From Blattamonas nauphoetae (taxonomy: Eukaryota; Preaxostyla; Oxymonadida): 25,057 nt of DNA. The translations under genes and the position numbers were made by a program. Positions within the stretch are counted from its first letter, which is position 1; the number at the start of each line of letters is the position of its first letter. The notes under the pieces were generated by a model. The model was not told the origin of the DNA. It worked only from the letters and a program-made list of their open reading frames with translations, and ran no database searches. Positions 1 through 7,009 of this stretch are shown here, one piece after another. The stretch lies in assembly GCA_033064195.1 (NCBI GenBank), contig JARBJD010000670.1, positions 1 to 25,057 on the forward strand, written 5' to 3'.

Positions 1-114
1 CTGATCAGCAAGAATGTATTTGAACAATATGGTGTTCAATTCAATTCAATCACAAGATTGCACGTCACACATTGTGGGATCAATGGCTTCCAAAGCGATC
101 ATGTTCAGGACTGA
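1..114 (+). CDS. 3' end of an unrecognised element gene (partial)
   Basis: A frame open from the first base of the window and closed by TGA at 112-114 gives 37 residues. It has mixed, protein-like composition but no motif I recognise. It is probably the carboxyl end of a gene that starts left of the window. It lies on the same strand as the genes that follow, so it may belong to the same rightward unit. Confidence is low because a short open frame can occur by chance. Confidence 0.25.
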   Translation: MISKNVFEQYGVQFNSITRLHVTHCGINGFQSDHVQD

Positions 115-172
115 AATCCCAGTATGAAACAGAAAGCCTTCAAAAGATCAGATTTATCCAGTGTTTCTCCAA

Positions 173-379
173 ATGATCACTCAAGATACAACGTATTTAT
201 CGGAATACTGTACTCGCTGTTCAACTCACATATCAACAGAAGTTAATAAACTGAAAGCCAAAGCATTCAAAACAGTCACAGATGATATCGAAGTGGATAC
301 CAATCTGAAATGCCTGGGTATTATCGATTTGCACAGTTGGACAGTTCTGGAATGGGAGCTAGATCGAGCAGAAATGTGA
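173..379 (+). CDS. Small unrecognised ORF
   Basis: An open frame from the ATG at 173 to the stop ending at 379 encodes 68 residues, mostly polar with several cysteines near its start. No T-rich promoter motif precedes it, unlike the other genes of this element, so it may be a chance frame or a gene remnant. The next promoter motif begins 20 bases after its stop. No function can be given. Confidence 0.25.
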   Translation: MITQDTTYLSEYCTRCSTHISTEVNKLKAKAFKTVTDDIEVDTNLKCLGIIDLHSWTVLEWELDRAEM

Positions 380-398
380 ATTTAAAAACATTAATATA

Positions 399-412
399 TA
401 TTTTTTATTTTT
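399..412 (+). promoter_or_regulatory. T-rich promoter motif, class A
   Basis: TATTTTTTATTTTT, ending 10 bases before the ATG at 423. The same T-run, A, T-run pattern recurs ahead of the other rightward genes. Confidence 0.6.
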
Positions 413-422
413 ATAGAAAGTG

Positions 423-1024
423 ATGCAACCAATTCTAAGTTGTCAATTTACAAAACACACAAGTTCTTCTTCAGTACCAACATCAATCACCAACAATGTC
501 ATCATCGACAATAAAGGATCCAATTCTGGAAGATCGAGGACTCGAAGATCGTAATGACCAGAGCATGAAATGTGGAGCTTGAAAATGAACGAGGTGCTTA
601 TGATCCACCACTCGAGACATATCCATCAGCCCCCATTCAAAGCTGTTCTATACCACTAGGGAGTACACTTCCAACATTTCAGCATTCAAAGATCAGCTAC
701 TGCTTGTCTACAAGAATGCATTCGTATGAAAAGAAACTGTTGAATAACCTCATTGAACCTTCGAAGAAACTGATCACAAACCAAAGTGATTTATGTGCAC
801 TGATTGCGACTCTCACTGGAATCAATGATGTGGTGATTGAATTGGATGACCTGTCTGATAAGTGCTTATGTCTGAATAAACTCCCAGTGTTTAGAACCCT
901 TTTCAAGATCCTCGTTGGTGGAAAAGACATGAGTATTGCCTACAATGAAGCATACAACACTATTCTCAATTGTGGCATTTCTCTAACAAAGGTAATACCC
1001 CGTCAGGGCAGAAATCTCTTCTGA
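423..1024 (+). pseudogene. Unrecognised element gene, fossil-like
   Basis: A gene-like stretch follows a class A promoter motif. The longest open part, 572-1024, encodes about 150 residues rich in Leu, Asn and Ser, with a stretch resembling helical protein (LLNNLIEPSKKLITNQ) and no motif I recognise. The front part does not read as a single frame, so the copy looks broken, with about one or two breaks. By position, just ahead of the small capsid-associated proteins, it could be a structural gene, but that is only a guess. Confidence 0.4.
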
Positions 1025-1056
1025 GATTTTTCCCGAGATAAATTATTAATGAATTG

Positions 1057-1070
1057 TATTTTTTATTTTT
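1057..1070 (+). promoter_or_regulatory. T-rich promoter motif, class A
   Basis: TATTTTTTATTTTT, 48 bases before the ATG at 1119. The leader is longer than at the other genes of the set. Confidence 0.6.
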
Positions 1071-1118
1071 ACTTAAATAGACTTCGTCTCTTCAACACAA
1101 TTTCTCAAAATTGCATAA

Positions 1119-1427
1119 ATGGCACCAGGAAGTTTCAACAAACTCAAAAATATCGGCAAGCAATTCTTTCAATTCATCAAACCTCTAGCTCCAACATTGC
1201 TTCAAGTCGGTGGTGGATTGCTCTCTCAAACGAACAGTAAATTCGGACAAACAGCAGGAGGAATACTCAATGGCTTAGGAGGAATGATGGACGTTTATCA
1301 ACAAAATAAGGCGATCAATCGTCAACAAAAACCGCAGATGATCGAGTACGAACCACCTCGAAATGGACGATACTCCAATGATGATATGCCAATCTCGTCT
1401 AATTCCAAAATTCAATTCAAAGGATAA
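1119..1427 (+). CDS. Small basic virion-type protein, MAPG family member 1
   Basis: A 102-aa protein beginning MAPGSFNKLKNIGKQFFQF, followed by a hydrophobic, glycine-rich stretch (about residues 15-55) and a polar, proline- and asparagine-rich tail. Its amino end closely resembles that of the next gene: MAPG, an aromatic residue, KL, then I/V-GK and an amphipathic helix. In adenovirus-like and Polinton-like viruses, small proteins with an amphipathic amino end often act inside the capsid and in membrane entry (adenovirus pVI is the model); assigning that role here is inference from shape and from the position just ahead of the capsid-like genes. A class A promoter motif lies upstream. An overlapping frame at 1049-1240 is a shadow. 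Confidence 0.65.
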   Translation: MAPGSFNKLKNIGKQFFQFIKPLAPTLLQVGGGLLSQTNSKFGQTAGGILNGLGGMMDVYQQNKAINRQQKPQMIEYEPPRNGRYSNDDMPISSNSKIQFKG

Positions 1428-1446
1428 TAATTCACTAGTATTCAAA

Positions 1447-1458
1447 TATTTTTATTTT
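1447..1458 (+). promoter_or_regulatory. T-rich promoter motif, class A
   Basis: TATTTTTATTTT, 6 bases before the ATG at 1465. It decides that start over a longer frame opening at 1363 inside the previous gene. Confidence 0.6.
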
Positions 1459-1464
1459 CCTAAA

Positions 1465-1764
1465 ATGGCACCAGGTTGGTTATCAAAATTAGCAGGAGTC
1501 GGAAAAACAATTCTTCGTGTTGGAGCTCCATTTCTGAATCTCATCCCCTTTGTTGGACCATTGATTTCTAAGGTCGCACAGACAGGAGTTGAGATGATAC
1601 CAGATGTGAAATCGGATCAACAAATCCATGCAGAAAAGATGGCACAATATGAGCAAGCAATGAATGAAGGAAACACAGCAGTAGCGAACAAGCTCAGAGG
1701 CGAAATACTGAAGCTAGAAGAAAAGCTGAAACTAAAAGCGAAGAAACCAAAAAAGTCTCGCTAG
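1465..1764 (+). CDS. Small basic virion-type protein, MAPG family member 2
   Basis: A 99-aa protein beginning MAPGWLSKLAGVGKTILRVG. Residues about 15-45 form a hydrophobic segment with Gly and Pro (GAPFLNLIPFVGPLI), then comes a charged helical region (about 55-90) and a lysine-rich end, KLKAKKPKKSR. It is a tandem paralogue of the previous gene. A hydrophobic amphipathic front and a basic tail suit a membrane-active or DNA-binding virion protein; this is inference. The ATG at 1465 is chosen because the promoter motif ends just before it. Its last codons overlap the left arm of the 23-bp inverted repeat described separately. Confidence 0.65.
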   Translation: MAPGWLSKLAGVGKTILRVGAPFLNLIPFVGPLISKVAQTGVEMIPDVKSDQQIHAEKMAQYEQAMNEGNTAVANKLRGEILKLEEKLKLKAKKPKKSR

Positions 1765-1777
1765 AGGCTTCGAACCC
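1755..1777 (+). repeat. Left arm of 23-bp inverted repeat around the 619-aa gene
   Basis: GTCTCGCTAGAGGCTTCGAA followed by CCC is the reverse complement of 3709-3731 with one mismatch (T against C at the eighth base). The arm covers the stop codon of the preceding gene. Confidence 0.8.
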
Positions 1778-1817
1778 TTTCAGAGAAAAAGTAACTAGAG
1801 TTAAAGCATAAATGTAA

Positions 1818-1829
1818 TTTTTTATTTTT
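1818..1829 (+). promoter_or_regulatory. T-rich promoter motif, class A
   Basis: TTTTTTATTTTT, 6 bases before the ATG at 1836. Confidence 0.65.
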
Positions 1830-1835
1830 GTTAAA

Positions 1836-3695
1836 ATGAACTCACATTTAACACATCTGACAAACAAAAGAACTGGAGCATCATCATTGACTGGAAATAC
1901 CACTGGAAGGATAGAATACACAAGAGATGACATGGGTCAAATACAACAGCAACTCATGTCTGAGCATCACATTAATTGCCTCATGAATGATGGAGCTCAC
2001 AGTACTTCTATTCAAGAATTGAAACCATCAGAGAATGCACGCTTCTACACGGGACAAGAGATCATCATTCCTCTGACTGGTAATCAGGACATTTGTCAAA
2101 TTGATGATTCATTCATTACGTTCACCATGACTGCGACTCTGAAAGTTAATAATTGGCAAACAACAGCTGGTAAGGTTGGATCGTACATGAATGAGAGAAT
2201 CTTCATCTTCGTTGGACTCAAGCATTCTGCATCAATCTTTCGTGACCTTACTGTTCTTCACAACAATCAGAGAATCATCAGCACAACAAACAATGATGTA
2301 TCAATGGAATCTCACATCTACAATATGATCAAACCGAAGAGACAATTGGAGAATCGTAAGCATTGTCACACACCGTGGAAAAATGCATGGGAACATGATG
2401 AATCGGTTGCTGGTGTTTATATTCCACTTTCTGATTTCACAACGACGTCTGGAACCGGAGTATTCCAAGACACTATTGATGTGCCAATTCGTGTGTCGAT
2501 TAATCTTGAAGATCTTCTGATATTCTCAGGGATGACTGACTATCCAAAATGTCTCTTTGGTGATTTGAAATTGAGTGTGCACATGAATGAGGATGCGTTT
2601 GTTTGTTGTTCTGTAAATCCTGAACTCACTTTGAAAGATACACTATCATCACTCGTAACTGGAACAGCAGCAGCACCAACGATTAAAGCAGCAATTCTCA
2701 ATTGCATTCAACATCGTCCATATTTCCTAACCAATCTTGTCACCTCATGCACAAAGAACTTCGTTCAAATTGGTCAATCATTTCAGCAACCAACAGTTGC
2801 AAAGGACATTGTTTGTTCAACAGCCAATGCCGGGACAACAGAACCAGAATTCGTCGATCAGTACATCTCATTAAACGTCACAAACTATCGAATTGATGAT
2901 GTGTATTGCATGAGTGTTGGATACAAAATGAAAGATGGTGCGATAAAGAAACTCATGGAGATGTATCAGAGTCGTCCTGGAACAATTCCAGCTGAGAAGA
3001 TATCGTTCTATCCATTTCAGAAGACACCAACGGCAACAGGAATTGATTGTACTCAGCAAATGGTTGTTGTGAATGCAAAGGACATTATGCTTCTCTTCCG
3101 TCATTACTACAATGAAGTCACTTGCTTCCATAATCCAATGCAGAAGAACATCCAAGTGACAATGCAAAACAGGTACTATCCAGAACAACCGACAACAACT
3201 ATTGGAGCTCGCTTCTATCAGTTTGCACTATCGACTCTTAATCTCGATTCCTATCTAGCTGTTCCTGATGATTTGGAGCGATCACTGACGGATACTCTCG
3301 TTGAAGAGAAACTCACTGGTGATGGCACATATCCAGGTGAAACAATGACAAGAGTTCGTCCAGTTCATGACAATACTGACTTCCTTCTGTGCTTCCCAAC
3401 TCAACGTAGTGGTTGTCCAACGAACTGCAATGATTCGATCAGTTCAAAAGGAAACACTGCGGTCACTTTGAGATCACATCCAATCTATCAAGGTAATCTC
3501 GACACATACTACAATGTTTACAATCCAAGTCAAAGTGGTGGTGATATGACAACATTTACACATCCTCCAGCACCGATTCTAGCAACAACTGCTACCACGT
3601 GGTGGGTATTACGATATAGCAATGGTGAACCAAAAGTTGAGTACTATCCTAATCACACATTGAAAGCATTGCACAAAGATTTGGGAATCATGTAG
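1836..3695 (+). CDS. Capsid-like protein A (probable double jelly-roll major capsid type)
   Basis: A 619-aa open frame and the longest in the element. It aligns by eye along its length with the 562-aa gene that follows: an amino region with IQELKP and IIIPL (about 59-80), TIDVPIRVSINL (213-224), YPKCLFGDLKL (236-246), a middle block with AEKI and CFHNP, and a carboxyl block PAPILATTATTWW. Length, beta-rich composition, lack of catalytic motifs and gene order suit a double jelly-roll capsid protein of Polinton-like viruses; I infer this and see no diagnostic signature. An alternative is that one paralogue is the major capsid protein and the other a penton-like or minor capsid protein. The frame is intact. 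The class A promoter ends 6 bases upstream. Confidence 0.6.
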   Translation: MNSHLTHLTNKRTGASSLTGNTTGRIEYTRDDMGQIQQQLMSEHHINCLMNDGAHSTSIQELKPSENARFYTGQEIIIPLTGNQDICQIDDSFITFTMTATLKVNNWQTTAGKVGSYMNERIFIFVGLKHSASIFRDLTVLHNNQRIISTTNNDVSMESHIYNMIKPKRQLENRKHCHTPWKNAWEHDESVAGVYIPLSDFTTTSGTGVFQDTIDVPIRVSINLEDLLIFSGMTDYPKCLFGDLKLSVHMNEDAFVCCSVNPELTLKDTLSSLVTGTAAAPTIKAAILNCIQHRPYFLTNLVTSCTKNFVQIGQSFQQPTVAKDIVCSTANAGTTEPEFVDQYISLNVTNYRIDDVYCMSVGYKMKDGAIKKLMEMYQSRPGTIPAEKISFYPFQKTPTATGIDCTQQMVVVNAKDIMLLFRHYYNEVTCFHNPMQKNIQVTMQNRYYPEQPTTTIGARFYQFALSTLNLDSYLAVPDDLERSLTDTLVEEKLTGDGTYPGETMTRVRPVHDNTDFLLCFPTQRSGCPTNCNDSISSKGNTAVTLRSHPIYQGNLDTYYNVYNPSQSGGDMTTFTHPPAPILATTATTWWVLRYSNGEPKVEYYPNHTLKALHKDLGIM

Positions 3696-3708
3696 AGACT
3701 CTCATCGG

Positions 3709-3731
3709 GGGTTCGAAGCCTCTGGCGAGAC
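3709..3731 (-). repeat. Right arm of 23-bp inverted repeat around the 619-aa gene
   Basis: GGGTTCGAAGCCTCTGGCGA followed by GAC lies 13 bases after the stop of the 619-aa gene and pairs with 1755-1777 at 22 of 23 positions. Confidence 0.8.
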
Positions 3732-3759
3732 AAAACAGGAAAAGAAATTATTGATATTG

Positions 3760-3773
3760 TATTTTTTATTTTT
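3760..3773 (+). promoter_or_regulatory. T-rich promoter motif, class A
   Basis: TATTTTTTATTTTT, 6 bases before the ATG at 3780. Identical to the copy at 1057-1070. Confidence 0.65.
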
Positions 3774-3779
3774 CTATAA

Positions 3780-5468
3780 ATGAGAAGTTTCAGATCAAAT
3801 CAATCCAAACCAACATCGACATTAATTGAGCAAATTGAAGTGCAATCATACTTGCCAAAACAATGGGATTCAGAACCTCACATCTACTCCATCCAAGAAG
3901 TGCATCCAACAAATCCTCCCATGCCATGCAGAATTGGAGACGAGATTGAAGTTCCATTGTGCTATGACGGTCATGATGTGACTGAGTTTGCGAAGAGTCA
4001 TTTACGAATAGATCTAACTGTTACTGTTCCTTTTTACCAGCCATTCGATGGAGCTAAATTTGGGATGATTGGACAATATGGAATGTTCTACGGATATAGA
4101 TCATCATCAGATGCAATTCGAGACATGAGACTCGTCGACAGTAAAGGAAACATCATTGACAATTCACTACAGAATAATCATGTTCACGAATCATTTCTGT
4201 ATCACACTTTCAAGTCTTTTGAAGAGAAAAACAACATGAAACATTGCTATAGTCTTTTTGAAAATGTCCAGAGAATGGATCCAAGCGTGTGTGGATTCTA
4301 TTTTGTTCCAACACTCAATGGAAACAAAGCACCTTTCACCGCGACAATTCCACTGGTTATTCCATTTGTGAACCTCCTCCCATTGAGTACCTTTGATCAG
4401 TATCCTAATTCCATCTTTGGCAATTTACGTTTGAGATTTCACTTGACAACAGATTCACTTGTGTATTGTCCCGTTCGAGTTTCAACTGTTGTTAGAAAAA
4501 CACTTGAGGTGGTCAGAGATCTATTTCCAGACAAAAATATTACTACTATAGTTGATCAAGATGGAATGCATCAACTGGGTGAGAATGAATACTCCACTCT
4601 GACACAAGAATTTACCCAAATTGGAAATCCAGTGATTCAATACGATCAAACTGCTCATCATACAGCCACAACTGTTAATGAGGTTAGAACGAAGGTATCC
4701 ACTTCAACTGTCTGGTCTTCATCAGTGGATAAAGTCACATCAGTTTGCTACGGATATCAAATCACTGATGCAACGAAACAATCCCTCTTCAACACATATT
4801 CCAAAACTGTTTATGTCCTGAAAGCAGAAAGAATTGACACACAGTCATTTCAATCACAAGCGACTGCAATGGGAGTGAGATCAAACATCAGCATCAAACT
4901 CAACAATCTTATGAATCTAATGTGCTTATTCCCAGAAAGACCAAATGAATGTACAGTCTTCAGAAATCCTCATTATGTTGGTTTATTCGAAATGCTTGGA
5001 TCCAACTTTCCCAATTTCCCAATGTCAACGATATCACCTGAGTTCTATCAAATGATGATGGTGAATGGTGACTTCATTGGTTGTTCCGCAACGGAAGAGT
5101 TTGAGAATTCAATTTGTATGTCACGTATTGCTAGCCACAATGGAGGGTCGTTTAAGAGAACCAGAGCAGTTACGGATGCTACTTCATTCACATTCATGGT
5201 TCCAACAGATCGAAGTGAAATCGCTGGTGGTGAAGAAGGTATCTCAACAGCAGAATCAGTGAATATCGTCTACAGAGGATCACCAATCAATCAGGGAGAA
5301 CTCGATCCATATTTCACCTCAACTCCAGAAGGTCCTCCTCCACCCATTTTGGCATTGCATCAGGCTACATACTGGCTGTTCTGGATTGAGAATGGACAAC
5401 CCAGAGTGCGATATGTCATTGATCGTCGACTCCAGGAAGCATATGAAGAAGTGAAGAGAGGATACTAA
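3780..5468 (+). CDS. Capsid-like protein B, paralogue of the 619-aa gene
   Basis: A 562-aa intact frame. Matches to the previous gene include IQEVHP with IEVPL (about 38-60), YPNSIFGNLRL (208-218, against YPKCLFGDLKL), AERI with SFQ, VFRNP (against CFHNP), and the end block PPPILALHQATYW followed by NGQPRVRY (against NGEPKVEY). The two must come from an old tandem duplication, because identity is low while the order of blocks is kept. Two capsid-like paralogues could build different positions of one shell. The double jelly-roll assignment is inference. Two small hairpins follow its stop, and a class A promoter motif precedes it. Confidence 0.6.
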   Translation: MRSFRSNQSKPTSTLIEQIEVQSYLPKQWDSEPHIYSIQEVHPTNPPMPCRIGDEIEVPLCYDGHDVTEFAKSHLRIDLTVTVPFYQPFDGAKFGMIGQYGMFYGYRSSSDAIRDMRLVDSKGNIIDNSLQNNHVHESFLYHTFKSFEEKNNMKHCYSLFENVQRMDPSVCGFYFVPTLNGNKAPFTATIPLVIPFVNLLPLSTFDQYPNSIFGNLRLRFHLTTDSLVYCPVRVSTVVRKTLEVVRDLFPDKNITTIVDQDGMHQLGENEYSTLTQEFTQIGNPVIQYDQTAHHTATTVNEVRTKVSTSTVWSSSVDKVTSVCYGYQITDATKQSLFNTYSKTVYVLKAERIDTQSFQSQATAMGVRSNISIKLNNLMNLMCLFPERPNECTVFRNPHYVGLFEMLGSNFPNFPMSTISPEFYQMMMVNGDFIGCSATEEFENSICMSRIASHNGGSFKRTRAVTDATSFTFMVPTDRSEIAGGEEGISTAESVNIVYRGSPINQGELDPYFTSTPEGPPPPILALHQATYWLFWIENGQPRVRYVIDRRLQEAYEEVKRGY

Positions 5469-5498
5469 ATCAAAGATTTATTAGAATGACGAAGTCAT
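5466..5498 (+). terminator. Two short hairpins after capsid-like gene B
   Basis: TAAATC, loop AAA, GATTTA (5466-5480) overlaps the TAA stop codon. It is followed by ATGAC, loop GAA, GTCAT (5486-5498). They could mark a transcript end, but stems of 5-6 bp are short and the role is unproven. Confidence 0.3.
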
Positions 5499-5520
5499 AA
5501 TATGGAATAGAACAAATATG

Positions 5521-5533
5521 ATATTTTATTTTT
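5521..5533 (+). promoter_or_regulatory. T-rich promoter motif, class A
   Basis: ATATTTTATTTTT, 13 bases before the ATG at 5547. Confidence 0.6.
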
Positions 5534-5546
5534 GTAGAAAACACAA

Positions 5547-5957
5547 ATGGTGAAGCGCTACTTCTCAATTCAGAATTCTCACACTGCTCAACTTCCTCCA
5601 GATTTTACCAATTCAAGAAAACAAAAATACATCAACTTCCTCGACTGCAAACTCATTCATGTGAAGGAAGAGATTAGTGATGCATCGACAGTCATTTCAA
5701 AAGATATTCCACAGCACATTACAATCCATGGTGATTGGATTCAAACTGATGCACACAATGATTCATTTGTTGCTTTCTGCAACGAACAGATTGCTAAGCG
5801 AAAGAAGTGGGAATTAAGTACTCGACAATCAATAGTGAAGATCTGGTTCAAAGACAGTTCTGGAGAATCTATCGAGATGGAGACATCAGAGACAATCAAT
5901 GGAAAAATAATCAAGGAGTATTATGAATTTCTGGTTGATCTCATGTTGGAGTATTAG
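5547..5957 (+). CDS. 136-aa protein, unrecognised
   Basis: An intact frame with an acidic and aromatic, apparently beta-rich sequence: KYINFLDCKLIHVKEE (about 26-41), then HGDWIQTDAHNDSFVAFC, then IVKIWFKDSSGESIEM and an end LVDLMLEY. It has no catalytic motif. By size and place at the end of the rightward capsid block it could be a small single-domain capsid or decoration protein; that is a guess. It has its own class A promoter motif. Its 3' end overlaps the end of the leftward fibre gene by 17 bases, so the two units converge here. Confidence 0.6.
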   Translation: MVKRYFSIQNSHTAQLPPDFTNSRKQKYINFLDCKLIHVKEEISDASTVISKDIPQHITIHGDWIQTDAHNDSFVAFCNEQIAKRKKWELSTRQSIVKIWFKDSSGESIEMETSETINGKIIKEYYEFLVDLMLEY

Positions 5958-6831
5958 TCATTGTTTCGATCAGGGAATTATATTTTTGTATGAGTTCATT
6001 GATGAGTGTCTGTTGATGTCCGACAATGCTACTCAGTTCCTGAATGGCTTTGAGACAGAAGCAAGAGAGTTCTGCATAATCAACTTGAAGACAATCTGGA
6101 TTGGAATCATTCACGACTTCGGGGAATATTTCTTGGATCTGTTGAGCAATTACACCAATGTGTTTCTTCTCACTTTCCTTCTTCAAGCATTCACATTTCT
6201 CTTTACAGTTCTTCAAGTGTTCTTCATCAGTCTCGTTCTCGATTTGTTTTGTCACCTTGTTGATCTTCGAGTCGAATGTGTTGAACTGATACTGCACGAT
6301 TTCCACTTTATTCAGTTGCTCGAGAACATCGGGGTACGGTTCAATATTTCTTTTCACTCTTCTGTCTGACAGTTGAGAAAAACTTCCTGTTGTGGATATT
6401 GAAAACACTCCTGAACCAGTATCTTCATCGTAGTAATACAAAGCTGGTGAGTCACACGGTGACCACATAATGATACCATCACCACTGAACTGAATTCCTG
6501 AAGTTTCTGAAAGCGATTGTGAAATTGAAATGCCAGACTTAAATGTTGATGCCGGATATGTTCCAGGATACTTCGGAAGTGATCCTTCTGAGATATTCCA
6601 CTTCGCTCCATTCACATTGATCAATCCTCCAATTTCTGGTGTCGTGATCGATCCATTTGTGCTGACTACTTTTTGGATTGATGATATCGCTGTCTTATGT
6701 GCTTCTGTTGTCTTCTGTAGTGAGTCAATCACTGCTGCATTCTCGTTGGTTGTTGAGAGATTATGATCAATCATTTTCTCAATCATTTGTGAATTGTATT
6801 TTTGTCGATTCATTTCTGTTTGCTCTTTCAT
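5941..6831 (-). CDS. Fibre-like protein with C-terminal S74 (endosialidase-type) self-cleaving chaperone domain
   Basis: A 296-aa protein from the ATG at 6831, chosen because a class A motif ends next to it (a longer frame starts at 6864). Residues about 1-60 look like a helical, trimer-forming stalk. Residues about 60-150 are a Gly/Ser/Thr-rich beta region ending in SGVFSISTTGSFSQ. Then comes LSDRRVKRNI, the signature of the peptidase S74 intramolecular chaperone, with the family's Ser and Lys five residues apart (S155 and K160). HIGVIAQQIQEIFPEVV and LQVDYAELSCFCLKAIQEL complete the domain, followed by a helical tail. In phage tail spikes this domain folds the trimer and cuts itself off. 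A receptor-binding fibre is the likely role. The domain also occurs in the eukaryotic factor MYRF, but the neighbours favour a virion protein. Confidence 0.85.
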   Translation of the reverse strand: MKEQTEMNRQKYNSQMIEKMIDHNLSTTNENAAVIDSLQKTTEAHKTAISSIQKVVSTNGSITTPEIGGLINVNGAKWNISEGSLPKYPGTYPASTFKSGISISQSLSETSGIQFSGDGIIMWSPCDSPALYYYDEDTGSGVFSISTTGSFSQLSDRRVKRNIEPYPDVLEQLNKVEIVQYQFNTFDSKINKVTKQIENETDEEHLKNCKEKCECLKKESEKKHIGVIAQQIQEIFPEVVNDSNPDCLQVDYAELSCFCLKAIQELSSIVGHQQTLINELIQKYNSLIETMTNTPT

Positions 6832-6991
6832 TGAAAATAAAAAAGGACAATTCCTCATGAACATACGTCACCGGCACATTATTTCTGACATACTCAGAGA
6901 CTAGCGAACAGTTCTCTTCTCTCATTGATTCAATTAATGCTTGTTCTGAACATACTCGACGTCTTTCCTTGTACATTTCAGTTGGATTCAT
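6829..6991 (-). CDS. Short relative of the repeat-domain protein
   Basis: An open frame from the ATG at 6991 (formally reaching 6779 into the fibre gene). It carries one unit of the domain found in the 8699-9292 gene: ALIESMREENCSLVSEYVRN then VPVTYVHEE, against LIESMKNENCELISEY and TPVTYRHEG. It is headed by the same class B promoter motif. It is much shorter than its relative and may be a partial copy; whether a protein is made is unknown. It sits directly upstream of the fibre gene. Confidence 0.45.
6832..6845 (-). promoter_or_regulatory. T-rich promoter motif, class A, leftward
   Basis: On the minus strand CCTTTTTTATTTTCA runs directly into the ATG at 6831. This is the rightward-gene motif used in the other direction, so the fibre gene probably shares the late-type control of the capsid genes. 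Confidence 0.6.
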
Positions 6992-7009
6992 TTAATACAA
7001 ATTAAAAAA
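6992..7009 (-). promoter_or_regulatory. T-rich promoter motif, class B
   Basis: Minus strand TTTTTTAATTTGTATTAA directly before the ATG at 6991. It matches the motif at 9293-9310 at 17 of 18 bases and differs from class A in its second half. Confidence 0.65.
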
